From positions 186,001-250,000 of the forward strand of contig JAKULF010000010.1 of the NCBI GenBank assembly GCA_022661535.1: DNA of 64,000 nucleotides, read 5' to 3'. This document shows, piece after piece, positions 1 to 14,536 of this stretch (the first letter of the stretch is position 1; the number at the start of each line of letters is the position of its first letter). Origin of the DNA: Eutypa lata. Taxonomy: Eukaryota; Ascomycota; Sordariomycetes; Xylariales; Diatrypaceae. The position numbers were made by a program, and so were the translations under genes. Under the pieces are notes generated by a model that saw only the letters and a list, made by a program, of their open reading frames with translations, was not told the origin of the DNA and ran no database searches.

Positions 1-3000
1 TATAATGTTAATTAAACGAACTTTTTCTTTTAAAGATAAATTTTAATATATATTTAAAAAGTAAAGAATTAATGTAAATTAATTTATATTAAATAAATTT
101 ATAAACTTCGAAGTTATAAAAGCATTTTAAAATAACGAAAATAACGAAAATAATTAAAAAGAAACGATTAATGCTTTATAAGTTAAGTTTTAAAAAGCGA
201 AGATTCGAAAAAACGTTAAAAAAAGATTTAAAATTATATAAATTAACTTTATTAAAATATATTTTAATTTTACGAAAGCTTTTAAAAAAGATTTAATTAA
301 TAAAGCTTTTAAAAGTTTTAATAATAAAGCTTAAAAAACAATTAAGTTAATAAAAATAAAAATACGTAATAACGAAAACGTTTTAATTAAAAAAAATTCG
401 AAAATCTTTAATATAAAAGTAATAAAAATAAATTTTATTAATAAAACTTTTAAATTTAATCTTTTAATATAATTGTTTATAATTTAAATAAAAAACTTAA
501 TAAATTTCGTTATTTTTTTATTTTAATTAATTATATATATAAGTTATAAAAAAAGTAAAAATTTAATTAATAACGTATTAAATATTAATATAAAGTTATT
601 CGTAATAATTACTTTTTATATTAAATAAAACGAAATAAAAATATATTAAATTTAAATATATTTTATAAAATTTAATATAAAATATAAAATTTCGTTTTTA
701 AAAATTATTAAAACTTTAATATAATTAATAAATAAAAAAATTATCGTATTTATTTACGTCGTTAATAATAAATTTATAACTTAATTTTTTATTTTTAAAT
801 TTAATTTTATAACGAAAATTAAAATAATATTTAATTTAATTTTAAATAATATAAAAGATATTTTAAAATTTAAAATTATAAAAATTATTATTTCGTTAAT
901 TTAAATTAATTAAGTTTATTATAATATAAAAAATATAAAAAGTATTATTATTTATTTAAAAAACTTTTAATTAATAAGTTATTTAATTAATTTATTAATA
1001 TAATAAAATTAAAAAACATTTATAAAAACGATAAATTAATTTTAAAAATCTTTATAATATATTTAAATATTAACGATTAAAAAATATACGTAATTTATTT
1101 TTAATTAAAACTTTATTTAAAAAAAAAGAAAATTATAAATCGATTAATTAATTAAAAATTATTTAACGTTTTATATAATATTATATAAAAAAAATATCAA
1201 GTTAATTTTAAAGTATTATTTATTATATAAATTAACATTATATATAAATTAAAGTAAAAAAAAGTTAACTTTATTAACGATATATTATTTAATAAATTAA
1301 TTTTATTTAATAATTTTAAATAAAAAAAATAAAACTTAAAAGAATTAAAAAAAACTTAACTTGTAAAAGTTATTAATTAAATATATTAAATAACTTATAA
1401 ATAACGTTATTTTCGAAGTTTATAAATATATTTAAAAATATACGTTTTATTAATTAACGCTTTAAAAAAGTTATAAAGTAAATAAAAAATCGTTTTATAT
1501 TATTAAAAAAAGTTTTTTTTAAAAAAATATTTTATAAAAGAAAAATAACTTTAAATTAAAATTAATTTAATATAAAAAAAATTAAATTAATAATAACATC
1601 GAATTACGAAATTCGAACGATTTTACATTTTACTTAATAAGTTAAAAGTATATTTATCTTTTTAAAAATAATAAATAAGTTTTTAAAAGTTTTACAAATT
1701 CGTATTAAAAAAGAAATCTTTAAGAAATTTTATACGATATATTAAAACGTTTAATTTATTATTAAAAAGAAAACGAAAAATTACATTTAATTAATTTAAT
1801 TATAAAATTAAACGTTATTACGATAAGAAATGTTTAAATGTTTAAAAATTATAACGAATTTTTAATAAATTTTATTATATATTTTTTAATTATTTTAATT
1901 AATTTTTTCTTAAGTTATAATTAAATAACTTTCGTAATAATTAACCGCGATTTTATTACTTTTATTATTTTATTAAATTTTTTAAAAATAATTATATTTT
2001 TTATAAAAGTTATTAACTTTATTATTTATTTTTATCGTATTATAAAAAAATCTTTTATAATTTTATATTTAATATAATTAAGCTTTTCGTTAATAATATA
2101 AACATTAAAGCTTTTAAAACGAAATATAATAAAAAAAATCTTTTTTTAATATTAAATAATATATTTATAAATACTTTATTAATATAAATAAAATATTATT
2201 TAATTTCGAGCTTATTAATATAACGATTAATATAATTAAGTTATATTAATATTAAAAAGTTATTATTATAATAAGTTTTTTATATAAAATAAACGATAAA
2301 CGTTTTAATAAAATAAAAATAATTAAAATATTTAAAATTAAGCGTTATAATAACGTTTTAAAAATTAAAGCGTTTTTAAATATTATTATTTTTTATCGAA
2401 TTTTTATTATTTATTATATTATAAAAACCAAGTTATTTATTTAATTATTTTAAAAAAATATTTAATTTAAATAAATAAATAAATAATAATAAGTTTTATA
2501 AATATTATAAATAATAATTATTTTTACTTTTATATTAATTATATTAAATTATAAAATAAAAACAAGTTTTATTATAATTAAAGTTAATATAAACGAAAAA
2601 AATTAAAAAGTTATTATAAATTAAATTATTAATAAAGTTAAGTATTTAACTTAATATAAAAACGAAACGTAAAAAAATATAAAATATAATTACGATATTA
2701 TTAAAAAAAAATATAAAGTAATTTTAAAAGCTTTTTAACGATTTAAAAACTACGTATATAAAATTAAATTTACTTTAAAAACGAATATTAAAGTTTTAAT
2801 TTTATAAATTAATAATTTTATAAACTTTTTACTTAATACTTTATTTATTTAATAAATTATATAAATGAAGCTTTTTAATTTCGAAATTAAATATATTTCG
2901 AAAAAGAAAAATATAATAATAAACGATTTTTTATATAAGTTAATTAAACTTTTCGACGAGTTAAACGATTAATAAAAAAAAAAAGTTAACGATTTTATTA

Positions 3001-6000
3001 ATATTTAATTCGACGTTATTAATATAAATATAAATTTTATTTTTATAAGTTTTATAAATATATTAATTAAAAACGAATTTACTTTTATACTTTTTAAAAA
3101 TAATTAAATAAAAAAATTTTAAAATTATATAAAGTTCTTTATTATATTAAAGCTTTTAAACGATTTTTTTAATAAGTTTAACGTAAAGTTAAATCGTAAA
3201 AAAATATCTTTTAAGTTAAAAGTTATTTTATATAAAATAACATTTTATAAAAAAAAATTAATAAATAATATAAATCGAAAAGAATTATTAATAATTTACG
3301 AAAACGTTTAATAATTAAAAATTAATATTACGAAAAATTTAATTATAAAAAAAAATATTATTTATAAACGTATTACGACTTTTTATTATTAAAAAAATAT
3401 ATATTTTAAAATATAAAAAGTTATTATAATTTATATTTTATATTAAAAAGTAATTAATTAACGAATAAAAAAAGTTTATAACTTTACGTAACTTATTAAT
3501 ATAATCGTAATTTAAATGCTTAATGTTTAATTTATATTTAATAATTATAAATTTAAAGTTATTATAAAAGTTAAATATAACGTTTTAAATTATTTAAAAG
3601 TAAAATTATTATATATTATAATTTTAAAAGTTATTAAATTATTTTTTAAAAAATATATTTTTTATAAATATAAAATATTAATTAAATTTAAAGTTAATAA
3701 TAATTTCGAAAATAAAAAAGAAATTATTAAAATATATAATAAATTAATTATTACTTAAGTTATTAAGTTAATTTATAACTTTTAAAATTAAAAATTTATC
3801 GAAAAGAAATACGTATTTATTATTAAAGCTTTAATGAAAAAAACTAACGATATAAGAAAAAAATAAATTAAACGATTAATTAAAGTTTTTTTTATAAATA
3901 AAATTATAATTAAAAGTTATAACTTTACTTTTTACGAATTAATTTATAAAGTTAAAACTTTTTTATCGATTAAAATCGTATTATTTATTTAAAAAATTAT
4001 AAATTAAAGCTTTAATATTTTAAAAAAGAATTTATTTTATAAAGAATTTATTTAATAAAACGAAAATTTAAAAATATCGAAAAAGTTATATAAATGTTAA
4101 TAATATAAAGAAAAAAAGCGATAAAGTTTATTAATTATAAAGCGAAATATAAAATAAAAAAAGTATTATTTATTATAAATAATTTAATTTTATTATATAA
4201 TAAACTTTAATATATTAATATATTTAAAAATATAAAGTTTAAGTATAAATAACTTAACTTTTATTTAATAAATAAACTTATAAAAGCTTTTATTTATAAA
4301 TTAAAAATAATTAACGAAACGAAGTTTTAAAATATATTTAACGTTAAAAGATTTAAATAACTTTTATAAAATATAAAAAAATTTTAAAAATTTATTAATT
4401 TTTAAAAAAATAATTAAACGAAGTTTAATAACGATTAAAAAAAAGATATAATTTCGAATTAATAAAGTAAAATAATAAAACTTATAAAAGATTAATAATT
4501 TAAAGCTTTAAAATAAATTAAAATTAATATTAAAATTTAAATTTTCGTAAAAATAATAAAAAACTACAATATTATCGACGATAAATAATAAGGTTTAATA
4601 TAACGCGATTAATAAAAATTCGAAAAATAATCGTATTTAAATAAAAAAAATTAAATCGAAAAAAAAAAACTAATTTTAATTTTTTTTATTTTTTACTTTA
4701 TATATTATTTTATTTTTTTATGTTATACTTTTATAACGTTTAATTACGAATTAATTTTAATAATTAAAATATTACATTAATATTTTATTTAAATATAATA
4801 TTTTAAAAGTTCGAAAAAAGTTAATAAAATTAATATCTTTAATAATAATAAAGTAATAATTAAATTTAATTATAAAATAATTAAACTTTTTATTTCGAAA
4901 CGTATAATTATATATTATAATAAACCGAGTATAATTAAAATAAATTTTTTTTAAAATGTTTAAAATTAATTAATAATTAAAAAAAATATATATTTCTTTA
5001 TAATTTTCGAAATTAATATTAATAAATCGATTTTTATAAATAATATATAATATTTTATTCGAAATATTATAAATATAAATAAATAAATTCGTTATATAAC
5101 GATTATTTAAAATTAAAAAATTTATTAAGTTATTATTTAAACCGTCGATAATAATCTTTACGTAAATCGATTTAAGTTTATAATTAAAATAATTTTATAA
5201 TTATTTTCGAATAAAAGCTTAAATATTAATTTCTTTTTAAAATTAAATGCTTTTAATCTTTTACGAAATATATTAATTATAAGTTATATTATGCAAAAAA
5301 AATATTATTAAATAATTTAATAATTAAAATTAATTAATATAATAATATAAAAAAAATATAAATTAAAATATTTATCGTTTTTTTTTATAATAAAAAAATT
5401 CTTTAATTTTATATAATAAATAATTTAAAAAGTTATAGTTTTCGAATTATTAATAAGTTATTTAAACTTTTTAATAATTAAAGTATTATTAATATATAAA
5501 AACGATATACGATTATAATAACCTTTTAATAATAAAATAAAAAAGTTAAATCGTTTAAATATTTTAAAGAAAATAAAATTTATTAACTTTTTAATTATAA
5601 TAAATTTTCTTCGTTATTTTATAACGTTAATTTATACGATATTAAATTATTAAAAATTAAATATTTATTAATAAATAAGGATTTATTCGATATTAAATAT
5701 AAACCGTATTTCGAAAATAAAAAAATTATCGTTAAAAATTCTTTTTAATTATTTCGAAAATAAAAAAACTATAAAGTTATCGATAAAACTATAAGTATTT
5801 AATAACGAATAACGATATAAATATAAAAAACGTAAATGTTTAATAAGCTTTATATAATATTAACGATTAAAAGAAACTTATTTATTAAAAGAATTTATTT
5901 AAACGAAAAGTTTTATATTTTTTTTATTTAATAATTTAATTTATTAATTACGTTAAACTTAAGTTATTAATTAAATGTAATTATTACGAACGACTTTATA

Positions 6001-9000
6001 AATAATAAATTACGATTTTAATTTTTAACGCGTACGAAATATAAATATAAACGAAAAAGCGTTATAAAATAATAATATTAAATTATTTTTATTTAATATT
6101 TAATTATTTTATTTATTAATTTTACGATTAAATTATTAATAATTTTTTAAATTAAATATAATAAAGTTAATAAATAAAGTTAAAAAAGTATAAAAAAAAA
6201 CAATTTAAAAAAATTAAAAAAAGTTTATAAAAAAATATAAAAAAAAATAAATTTAAAAAAAAATTATATAAAAAAGAAATAAATTTATAAAATTAATAAA
6301 AATTTATACGTAATTTTATAAATCTTTAAAGTTGTACGTTTTAATTAATTAATTAATTAAAAAAGAATTATTTATAAAGCTTAATTTTTAATTAATTTTT
6401 AATTAAAAACATTTTATTATTAAAAAAATTACGTTTATAAATTATTAATTAATTAAAGAAAAATAATATATAAAGCGTATATTATACTTAATTTTTAATT
6501 TAAAGCATTTAATTTATTAATAAAATTATCGTTTTAAAAATCGATTTATATATATTTATATATAAATAATTTATTTTATTTATTAAAGTATATATTTTTT
6601 TATATTTTTTTATTTTATAGTTTTTTATTAATTATATTATTTAACTTTAAAGAAACTTTTTTCTTATAACTTTAAAAATTAATTTAAAAAAGTTTTTAAT
6701 TTATAACTTTAATTTATTTAATATTTTTTTACGAGTATTTTTTTTATTATTTTATTTTTTTATTTTAAATAAACGTTATTTATATATATTAATTATTATG
6801 TTTTAAGTTTTCGAAAAACGTATAAAATTAAATAAATTTAATTTTAAAATTATAAACTTAAAAAAGTTAAATTAATTATTATTAAAACATTTTAATTAAA
6901 CGATAAATATATAATTATTTAATAAAAAAAATTTTAAAAAGTTATTACGCGTTATTTATAATTATAATTTACGAGATTTAAAGCTTATTTTAAAAAAAGT
7001 TATTATAAACATTATTTATAATCTTTTATTTAAAGTATTACTTATTAATTTTAAAAGTATTAATTTATTCGTAAACGTAAACTTTATTTTTTCGTTTATC
7101 GTTTTTAATTAATATAAAAGTTATATTATAAAATGCTTTTAAAAGGTTTTTAAATATATATTTATAAAATAATATTTATATAATTATAATTTATACGAAT
7201 TTTTAATTATAATCTTTAACGACGTTTCGAAAGATTTATTTATTTAAAAAAAAAAAACTTAAATTTAATTTTTAATTAAAGTTATTTTTATTTTTTAAAT
7301 AAGATTTTATTAATTAAATTATACGAAATAACGTTAGTTTTATATAAATTTATATTTAATTTTACATTTATTTAAAAAATATATTAAAGTTATAAAAATA
7401 ACTTTAATTTTAAAAATAATTAATATTTTTAAGTTTTAAACATTAATTAAATATTTTATATTAACGCCGTTAACGTTTATTAATTATTTTTAATAACATT
7501 TTTTCGTTATAACGAATAACGAAAGTTTTAAAAAAATATATAAAGTTATAAAATGCTTTAAATATATATTTAAAATTTTTATTTCGAGTTATTATTATTT
7601 TTTTATTTATATAAAATAATAATTAAAGTTATAAATTATAAATAATAAATATAACGATTATTTTATTTCGTTATTTTTAATAATATTAATAAAAAATAAT
7701 AATTATAAAAGTTAAATAATATAAAATTATTATAAACGAAAAATAAAAAAGTTTTATATATAAATATTTTAAATTAAAATTTAATCGATATAATATAAAT
7801 ATAATTATAATATTATTATTTTTTATAAAATTAATATTTTTTACGATTTTTATAAAAATATTATTTATAGCTTTTTTTATAATAAAATTTAATCGTTTTT
7901 CGTTATTATTATTTATTTTAATTAATAAGATTTTAAATATTATATATCGTTATTATTTCGAAATCGATTTTAATAAAGTTATAATTAAAAAGAAAAATAA
8001 ATATATTTTTTTATATAAATAAATTTATAATATAAATAATATAATAAATAAACGCTTTAAATTATATTTTTTTTAAAAATAAAAAAAATAAATTAATTAT
8101 TTTATAAAAATAAAAAAGTTAAAAGATATTATAAAAAAAATGAAATAAAATAAAAAGATATTAAGTATAAAGCTTTAATTAAAAAAAAGGTTTTTTTTAT
8201 AAAAAGAATTAAAAAATAATTATTATAATTAATATAAAGTTATTATAATTAAAAAAGAAATACGTAACGTTTATTTTATATATTTAAAATTTCTTTTTTT
8301 TTATAAAATTTAATATAAAATTATTTTATAATAAATCGAAACGGTTTTTATTTTTCGAAAAAAAGTTTATAATAAAATTTAATATTAAGTTATTTAAATA
8401 AATTCTTTAAATTTTTATTTTTTCGTATTTTAATTATTATACGAAGTTTTAATAATTTCGTTTTATATATAAATATTATATTTTTTAAGTATAATATATT
8501 ATTATTATTTATAATATTATATTTATAACGATATAAATATAAAAGTTATCGTTATATTATTAAAAGTAAAAACGTTATTAACTTAAAAATTAATCGCTTT
8601 ATATTACTTTATATAATATATTTACGAAATGTTATTTAATATCGTAATAATATCGATTTTTTTATTATAATTTATTATATTTTATATTTATTATTTATAT
8701 AATAAAGTTTTAAATTAATTTATTTTATATTATTTTATTTTTTATTATAATAATAATAAATTTAAATAATATTAAATTATTAAAATTATTTAAAATTAAT
8801 ATAAATTACGAAAATTATATATATTTTATAATTAATAAAAATTTTTAATTTTTAATTTTTTTATTTTATTAATATAATAATTATTAATAAGCAATTTAAT
8901 TAAATATAAATAAATTACGTAATTCGATTATTAAATAAATTTCTTTATTATTTAACTTAATAAAAAAACATTTAAAAAATATAATTATAATTATATTTTC

Positions 9001-10800
9001 ATTTTTATTTTATTATTATAATACTTTTAATTTCGTTAAAAATTATATTTTTAAAAATATATTAAAAAGAAATTATATTTAAAAAAAAATATCGAAAATT
9101 ATTTACGAAAAAATTAATTAAATGCTTTTTTATAAGATTTTAAAAGCGACGTAAAAATCATTTATAATTATTTTTATAAATTAATTAAAAAAATTATTAA
9201 AAAGGTTTTTTTATTAAAAAAACGTTAATAATTTTATAATTAAAAAAGAATATAAAATTAAAAATTAAAAAAAAATTAAAAAGTTTTATTAAATAAATTT
9301 AAAAGTAAAGAAATTAAAAAACGATTATATTAATTTTAATTATTTTATAAAAAGTTAAATAAAACTTTTTAAAATAATGTTTTTATTAAAAAAATTTAAA
9401 TAAATTATTAAAAAAAAAATATTTTTTATTAATTATAATTATAATAACGAATTTATTTTAAAATAATAAATAATTTCTTTAACTTTATTAAAAGTTTAAA
9501 TAAAATTTAAAAAATAAATATACTTTATTAAAGATAAACTTTTATTTATTTTCGTTAAATTAAATTTAAAAAGATTATATTTTTAAAAAAAACGAAAAAA
9601 AAAATAATTTATAAAATAACGTTTTTTATATTTAAAAATTTAATTTATAACTTTTTTATTTTTAAATAAAAAAATAAAATTTTATTTAAAAAAGTATTAA
9701 AAAAAATTTATAAAAAAACGACGTAATTTAATAAAAGTAATAAAAATTTTAAAAAAATAAAATTTTAAATTAATTTTAAAAATAAAATAAATAAAATTTA
9801 ATTTACGATTATATAAAACTTAATTTAATTTAATAATAAAAAGATTTACTTTATAATAAATATTAAACTTTATTATAAAAACGAAACGTTTTTATTTTTT
9901 TTTTTCGTAAAAAATATATATTAAAAATAATTTTTTTTTATAAATAATAAATTAATATTAAAACTTTAAAATTAAAAACGTTATATATTTTTTTTCGTTA
10001 ATTATTTTTTAAACGTTTTTTTAAATAATATAACTTTTTATATAATTATAAACTTCGTTTAATATTTTATTTAATAATAAATATAATTAAAATAATATCG
10101 TTTTTTAAGCTTTTATATTATTATTATTTTTTCTTTTAATTTAAAACGAAAATAAATTTTATTATTATAATGTATTTTAAATTAATAATATTTATAATTA
10201 AATTTATAAATTATTAATTTTTTTTAATTTATATAACGTAAATTAAAATAAATTTTTTAAATATTTAACTTTTAATATAAGTTATATATTTTTAATAATC
10301 GTAATAATTTAAAATTCGTTATATAGTTTTTTCGAAAAATAATATTTAATTAAAAAATTTAATTTTAATAATATTAAAAAAGGTAATTTAAAGTAATTAT
10401 TAAGCTTTAAAGCTTTATTTTTATAATAACTTTTCGATTTTATTAATAACTTTATTATTAAATAATTAATAATAATTTTGTTTTTTTTTATTAATAAAAA
10501 AATTATTATAATAACGTTAAATAATATTAACTTTTAAAATTTTATAATCGGTTTTATAATTAACGTTATAATAATAAAAAATAAAGAAATTTTTATAAAA
10601 AACATTAATAACATTTAAATAATTTTTTATTTTTAAAATATTAACTTTAATAAAAATATTTATATATTTTTAAATATATTAACGAATTTATTTTTTTTAA
10701 TTTAATATAAGTATATTTAAAGAAAACTTTTTATATATACGAGTTATAATAATTGTATTATAATTATATGATTATTTTAAAGAAAAAAAGTAAAAAGTAT
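1..10800. repeat. RIP-degraded AT-rich repeat block
   Basis: This 10.8 kb block is extremely AT-rich; sampled lines have about 5-17% G+C. CpA and its complement TpG are almost missing, while CpG is kept (many acg, cga, tcg triplets) and the remaining C or G sits mainly in cg, ctt, aag, aac and gtt. Loss of CpA with retention of CpG is the classical product of repeat-induced point mutation on transposable elements. No open frame of useful length exists on either strand, as expected when Gln and Trp codons become stops. I could not recognise a reverse transcriptase, integrase or transposase motif or terminal repeats, so the parent element or elements are unidentified, and several nested copies are possible. 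The block runs off the left edge. It ends sharply near 10800, where normal composition begins. Confidence 0.9.
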
Positions 10801-11020
10801 ATTAATTGTTAAGCCGAAATGAAAGGGTTTGTAGTGTGGGGATAGTGCGAGCTTTGACAATTTTTTTGTCCACCGCTTGCCTGCTAGGTAACGCACATGA
10901 GTTGGGTTATCTGGTCACAGGGATGCAGCTTAGCTTCAGAGTCAGTAGATTGTGATGGCAAGTAGTAGCAAGGGGACAAATAGACGCGGTATAAATAACA
11001 AAGCTCCGCGTGTATGCTAG

Positions 11021-13357
11021 CTAAACGAGTACGATGGTAGTCTCAGGAACATCATTAAACAAATGAGGTCCCCAACCAGGCCAGGATGCCGAATGGAATA
11101 ACCCTACCCTGAAGAATGTATTTGCACCCGGGCGAGTGGGATGGATGAGTAGGCCATATACCCAGTCGCATCCGTTCTCCTGAGGAAACTCTATAACCGC
11201 GGCCTCGTCATCGCTTACATCCGTATCGGAATTCGATGAACTCCAAGAAATAGGTGGTAATCTAGCACTCCCTAGCAGCAACATCTGCATCTCTCTCCGG
11301 GGTTCCATAAAGGAAGGGTACCAGTCGGGTTTGGTAGAAGCGAGGGACATATACTGGTCTCCGACGACGCGTGAGACCCACCCGTTATCTTCGCGCTCCA
11401 TGCCACCGGGCAAAGGAATGACCTTCGTCGTAATTTGTAGAGAAGCTGCTTTGAGCTGGCCGAACGAATCGGCACCAACTGTATCGATGTTGATTTCTAT
11501 GCTTTTGTACTCTTTCCGGACTTTATGATATTTTTCCTCGTGCATATAGAACCAACGAATATCAAATCCCTTGTAGCCACCACGGCTTGCCCAGCTCCAG
11601 GAAGGCGCCAAGTATGCCGTCGATTCATCACCTAGTTGGTCTAATAGGGCGTCCCATTTTTTACCGGTTCCCACGCAACACCAGAATAGACCTCTGTGCA
11701 ATTCTTCCCTCCATAGGCCCGCAACGTACTCGTCACTTAATAAGCTAGCGAAGTACTGTGCTATACCTGAAAGGGCCGGAAAGCAATCTTTCTTATACGT
11801 GAGTGATCTTGTTGAATACTCAGGGATGACCCTTTCGTACCAGAACTTGTAGTAGTCCATCCCTTTGCCACTATTTCCCGCCGAATGTTCGAGGTGACCT
11901 GTTTGAAAGAGGATGCTCCTAGTATTGACGGGTTCATCGCCTTGCGTTTGGTAGTATTCAGGGCATATGAAATGAATTCGGGACCTGCCAAACGCTAGGA
12001 TCCTCCGCGACATGGCTCTCTCTTGGAAAGCCCAGCCCCTTGTCTCCAACTTGCTATAAGAGATATCCTCCTGTAGTTTGCTATGATCGTAAAAAGTCCT
12101 ATTCGAATAGATAGTCCCCCATGGTGGTAAGCGGAATGATCCACGGATCTCAGGTCTGATTTTAGACTGAAATGGTATCTCAATCTGAGCTGGCGGCCGC
12201 TCGAGAAACCCTTGCGTACATGATTCTGATGATAGGTTGCAGATAGTCAAATAAGCATTAGAATACACTTTTCCTATTAACGCGGATTCCCGCTGCCAGT
12301 CTATCGGGTCGTCCTGGATAATACAGAGCACATCTATCCATAAGTAAGGAATTGACAGTGCGCGGCATGCTTCGATTGCATCCTGTAGGACTCTGGTCAT
12401 TTTGTGTTTCTCTATGCCAGACAATCTGAGTGGCAGCGATGATCTCTCGGTCTTTAATTGCGACCTAGCTTGTTCAGGTGATCCCCAGCAGTAGCTCAGA
12501 GCTACGTAACGACATGATTGGATCCATCCTGCTGGCTTTCCGTCAATAATGGGAGTTTCTATTAGTCGTGGTGGTTCACAATCGACCTGTACTAGGCGTG
12601 TTGGAACAAAAATATCATCTGCAGCCATCTTCGCTGGCGGCTTGTCAGACTCGATATCTAACTTTTCTTGAATCCAAGCGACGGTATTTGGGCGTAAGAC
12701 ATGACTAGATTCGTTAATACTCAGACGAAGCCACCTCGCACATGGACCTGCGAAATTAATATGAAGATTCGGTTATTGCATTTGGTTTTTAAGGAGCCGC
12801 ATACCCTGAGTCGACTCAATCGAAAATGTGAATAAATATTCATCAACGACAAGTGCTAAAGATAAATAGTTAGACAGAGGGAGTTGCACGGCTTGTTGAA
12901 ATCGACGAAATAAATCATGCCTCGACAGACCAGCATTGAAGCAAAAGACGAGCTGCAAGGCGCAGAGGCCGTTTGCCGTAGGGGTTTCCAAAGGATCCAC
13001 CTTCCAGAGATACTGCATCCGGATCTGAACCTTGTCCGCTCTAGTTATATCAATCCCCGCTTCTGAGGACTTCTTCTGGAGTTTGGGCTCAAGGGCCATT
13101 GTGCGGAGAAAGTCGCAGAACTTGCAGCCGGCAGCGGCAGACGTGGAGAGGAAAATAAGATCGGGGTAAGAGTCCTCGACATCATAATTAGCCGGGATTA
13201 TTTTTTTGTCGAAGCACCTCTCGTAATAACATCCTTTGATCCGGAGGAACTCCTGACCGTCGTCGGCGCCCTGGGCTACGTAACCCTCTACTGCGGAATC
13301 ATCAAAAAGAACGGCTCTACATTTCTCGCAAAATGTTGACGACGACGAGAAGGACAT
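11021..13357 (-). CDS. HET-domain (heterokaryon incompatibility) protein
   Basis: Two-exon gene: 13357-12805 and 12747-11021, with a 57-nt intron (GTATGC donor, TTCGCAG acceptor) that restores one 759-residue frame. Exon 1 gives the Cys-rich N-terminus common in these proteins (C10xxC13, C78xxC81 in GCKFC). The intron joins a split Gly codon followed by PCARWLRLS. The HET domain starts near residue 265 with YVALSYCWG, followed by YLWIDVLCIIQDD and later RGWAFQERAMSRRIL, the usual HET blocks. HET proteins trigger incompatibility or regulated cell death when incompatible hyphae fuse; this specific role is inferred. The start is the Met of MSFSSSS because upstream in-frame sequence is not family-like. 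It is the first gene beside the RIP'd block, its 3' end only about 200 bp away, and shows no stop or frameshift. Family assignment is secure; partner or allele specificity is unknown. Confidence 0.88.
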
Positions 13358-13672
13358 CCTGAGTGGGCTTAGAATTGTAGGGATGGCTCTTACCTTCGTA
13401 TTGAGCGACCGTAATTTGGGTAGGTAATAAGCATGTGCATGCATGCATCATGACGGACAGATAACTTTAGGATACAAAATCTGTTCAGCTATTAACACGT
13501 GACTTCGGCTGATGCTACCTACCTCATGCATGATTAAACATCTTAATTAGGCACTGAACCTGTGTTGAAATTTCTGTATTGTTCTTAGGTAATAACTATC
13601 CGGCTCCTACATTTTAATTCCGAATAACTATGCATCGACGTATATCATCAAGGAACTCATAGTGGGACCTAC
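13358..13672. other. Intergenic, upstream of the first HET gene
   Basis: 315 bases between the HET gene start and the stop codon of the next minus-strand gene. It must hold the HET promoter. I see no clear TATA element, repeat or RNA. Confidence 0.5.
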
Positions 13673-14536
13673 TTAGTCCATGTCAGAGACAGAGATAGTA
13701 GATGACACCGGGGAAACCGGTGATCGCCGCGACACCGGAGTCAACACCTGGAAGTTCAACGCTACCTCGTTCCCATCATAGCCTTCGATGCCAAAGGGGC
13801 CCCAGATACCGTCCGGAAACACAACATCCGCGGCACAAGTGCAAGCTTCCCACATATCTTCGCCGAACTCCCCTCTCCACCAGCGCTGCCAATTCAGATC
13901 GGCATTCGCTGCCGTCACCCACATACTCTCTTGAGCATCATCCAAACGGACCTCGTCCTCTTCTACGGTAGTGGGAATCCTAACCCACATCATCCCAGTA
14001 CCTACACCGACACCACCCCAAGTCCCGCCATAACTCAACACCCACCTCTCCTTGACGCCAAATTCCTCCGCGAGCTGCTGCACCAACACAGCCCACTCCG
14101 TGGTGAAAAACGCACTCTCGAACCTCGCCCACAACAGCCGCTCGTTCAGTTGTAGCGCGTGCAGCTTCGTCTCCCACTGGTGCTCGTTCCGGTACACCCT
14201 GTTACGGGACACCTCATGATGGGTTTCGTAGTAGGTTGTGTCTATGCATTCCGCGCACGTTGAGAGGAAGATCCGCTCCAGGTGGTGGGGACCGGCGCGT
14301 AAGTCAAAATGGGGACAGTGGTAATACTTGGGAGGTGGTTGTGGTGCTGGTGGTGATGGGGGCGGTGATGGATGACCATATGCCGAGGCGACGCCACTAT
14401 TATGGTCCTTCCATTGGCGAATCACTTCTATAAAACCGTTACAGTAAGCTACAGCTCTATATATTTTGATGGTGTGCGGGGCGAAGTTCGTCGGAGTAGT
14501 CTTGCAGCACAGCTCGAGTTCAAAATTGTAACACAT
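13673..14536 (-). CDS. Uncharacterised fungal protein, 287 aa
   Basis: A single open frame with good codon structure. The N-terminus begins MCYNFELELCCK, followed by a proline-rich linker (PSPPPSPPAPQPPP, about residues 56-69) and a short Cys/His segment (YYHCPHFD, then STCAECID near residues 92-99). The C-terminal half is rich in Trp and acidic residues (WQRWWRGEFGEDMWE). There is no signal peptide or membrane segment. The paired Cys/His pattern could bind metal, but I do not recognise a family. It reads in the same direction as the downstream HET gene, 315 bp away. An intron changing the N-terminus cannot be excluded. Existence as a gene is likely; function is unknown. Confidence 0.6.
   Translation of the reverse strand: MCYNFELELCCKTTPTNFAPHTIKIYRAVAYCNGFIEVIRQWKDHNSGVASAYGHPSPPPSPPAPQPPPKYYHCPHFDLRAGPHHLERIFLSTCAECIDTTYYETHHEVSRNRVYRNEHQWETKLHALQLNERLLWARFESAFFTTEWAVLVQQLAEEFGVKERWVLSYGGTWGGVGVGTGMMWVRIPTTVEEDEVRLDDAQESMWVTAANADLNWQRWWRGEFGEDMWEACTCAADVVFPDGIWGPFGIEGYDGNEVALNFQVLTPVSRRSPVSPVSSTISVSDMD

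Noticed and set aside
730..900. Reverse-transcriptase-like reading of the plus strand
   Set aside because: A tract with aromatic residues before Val-Val-Asn-Asn superficially resembles a YVDD block, but the acidic residues cannot be recovered by reversing C-to-T or G-to-A changes.
1..10800. Mitochondrial insertion (numt) or plasmid as the source of the AT-rich block
   Set aside because: CpA/TpG depletion with CpG retained and no reading frames under any code points to RIP, not to mitochondrial DNA.
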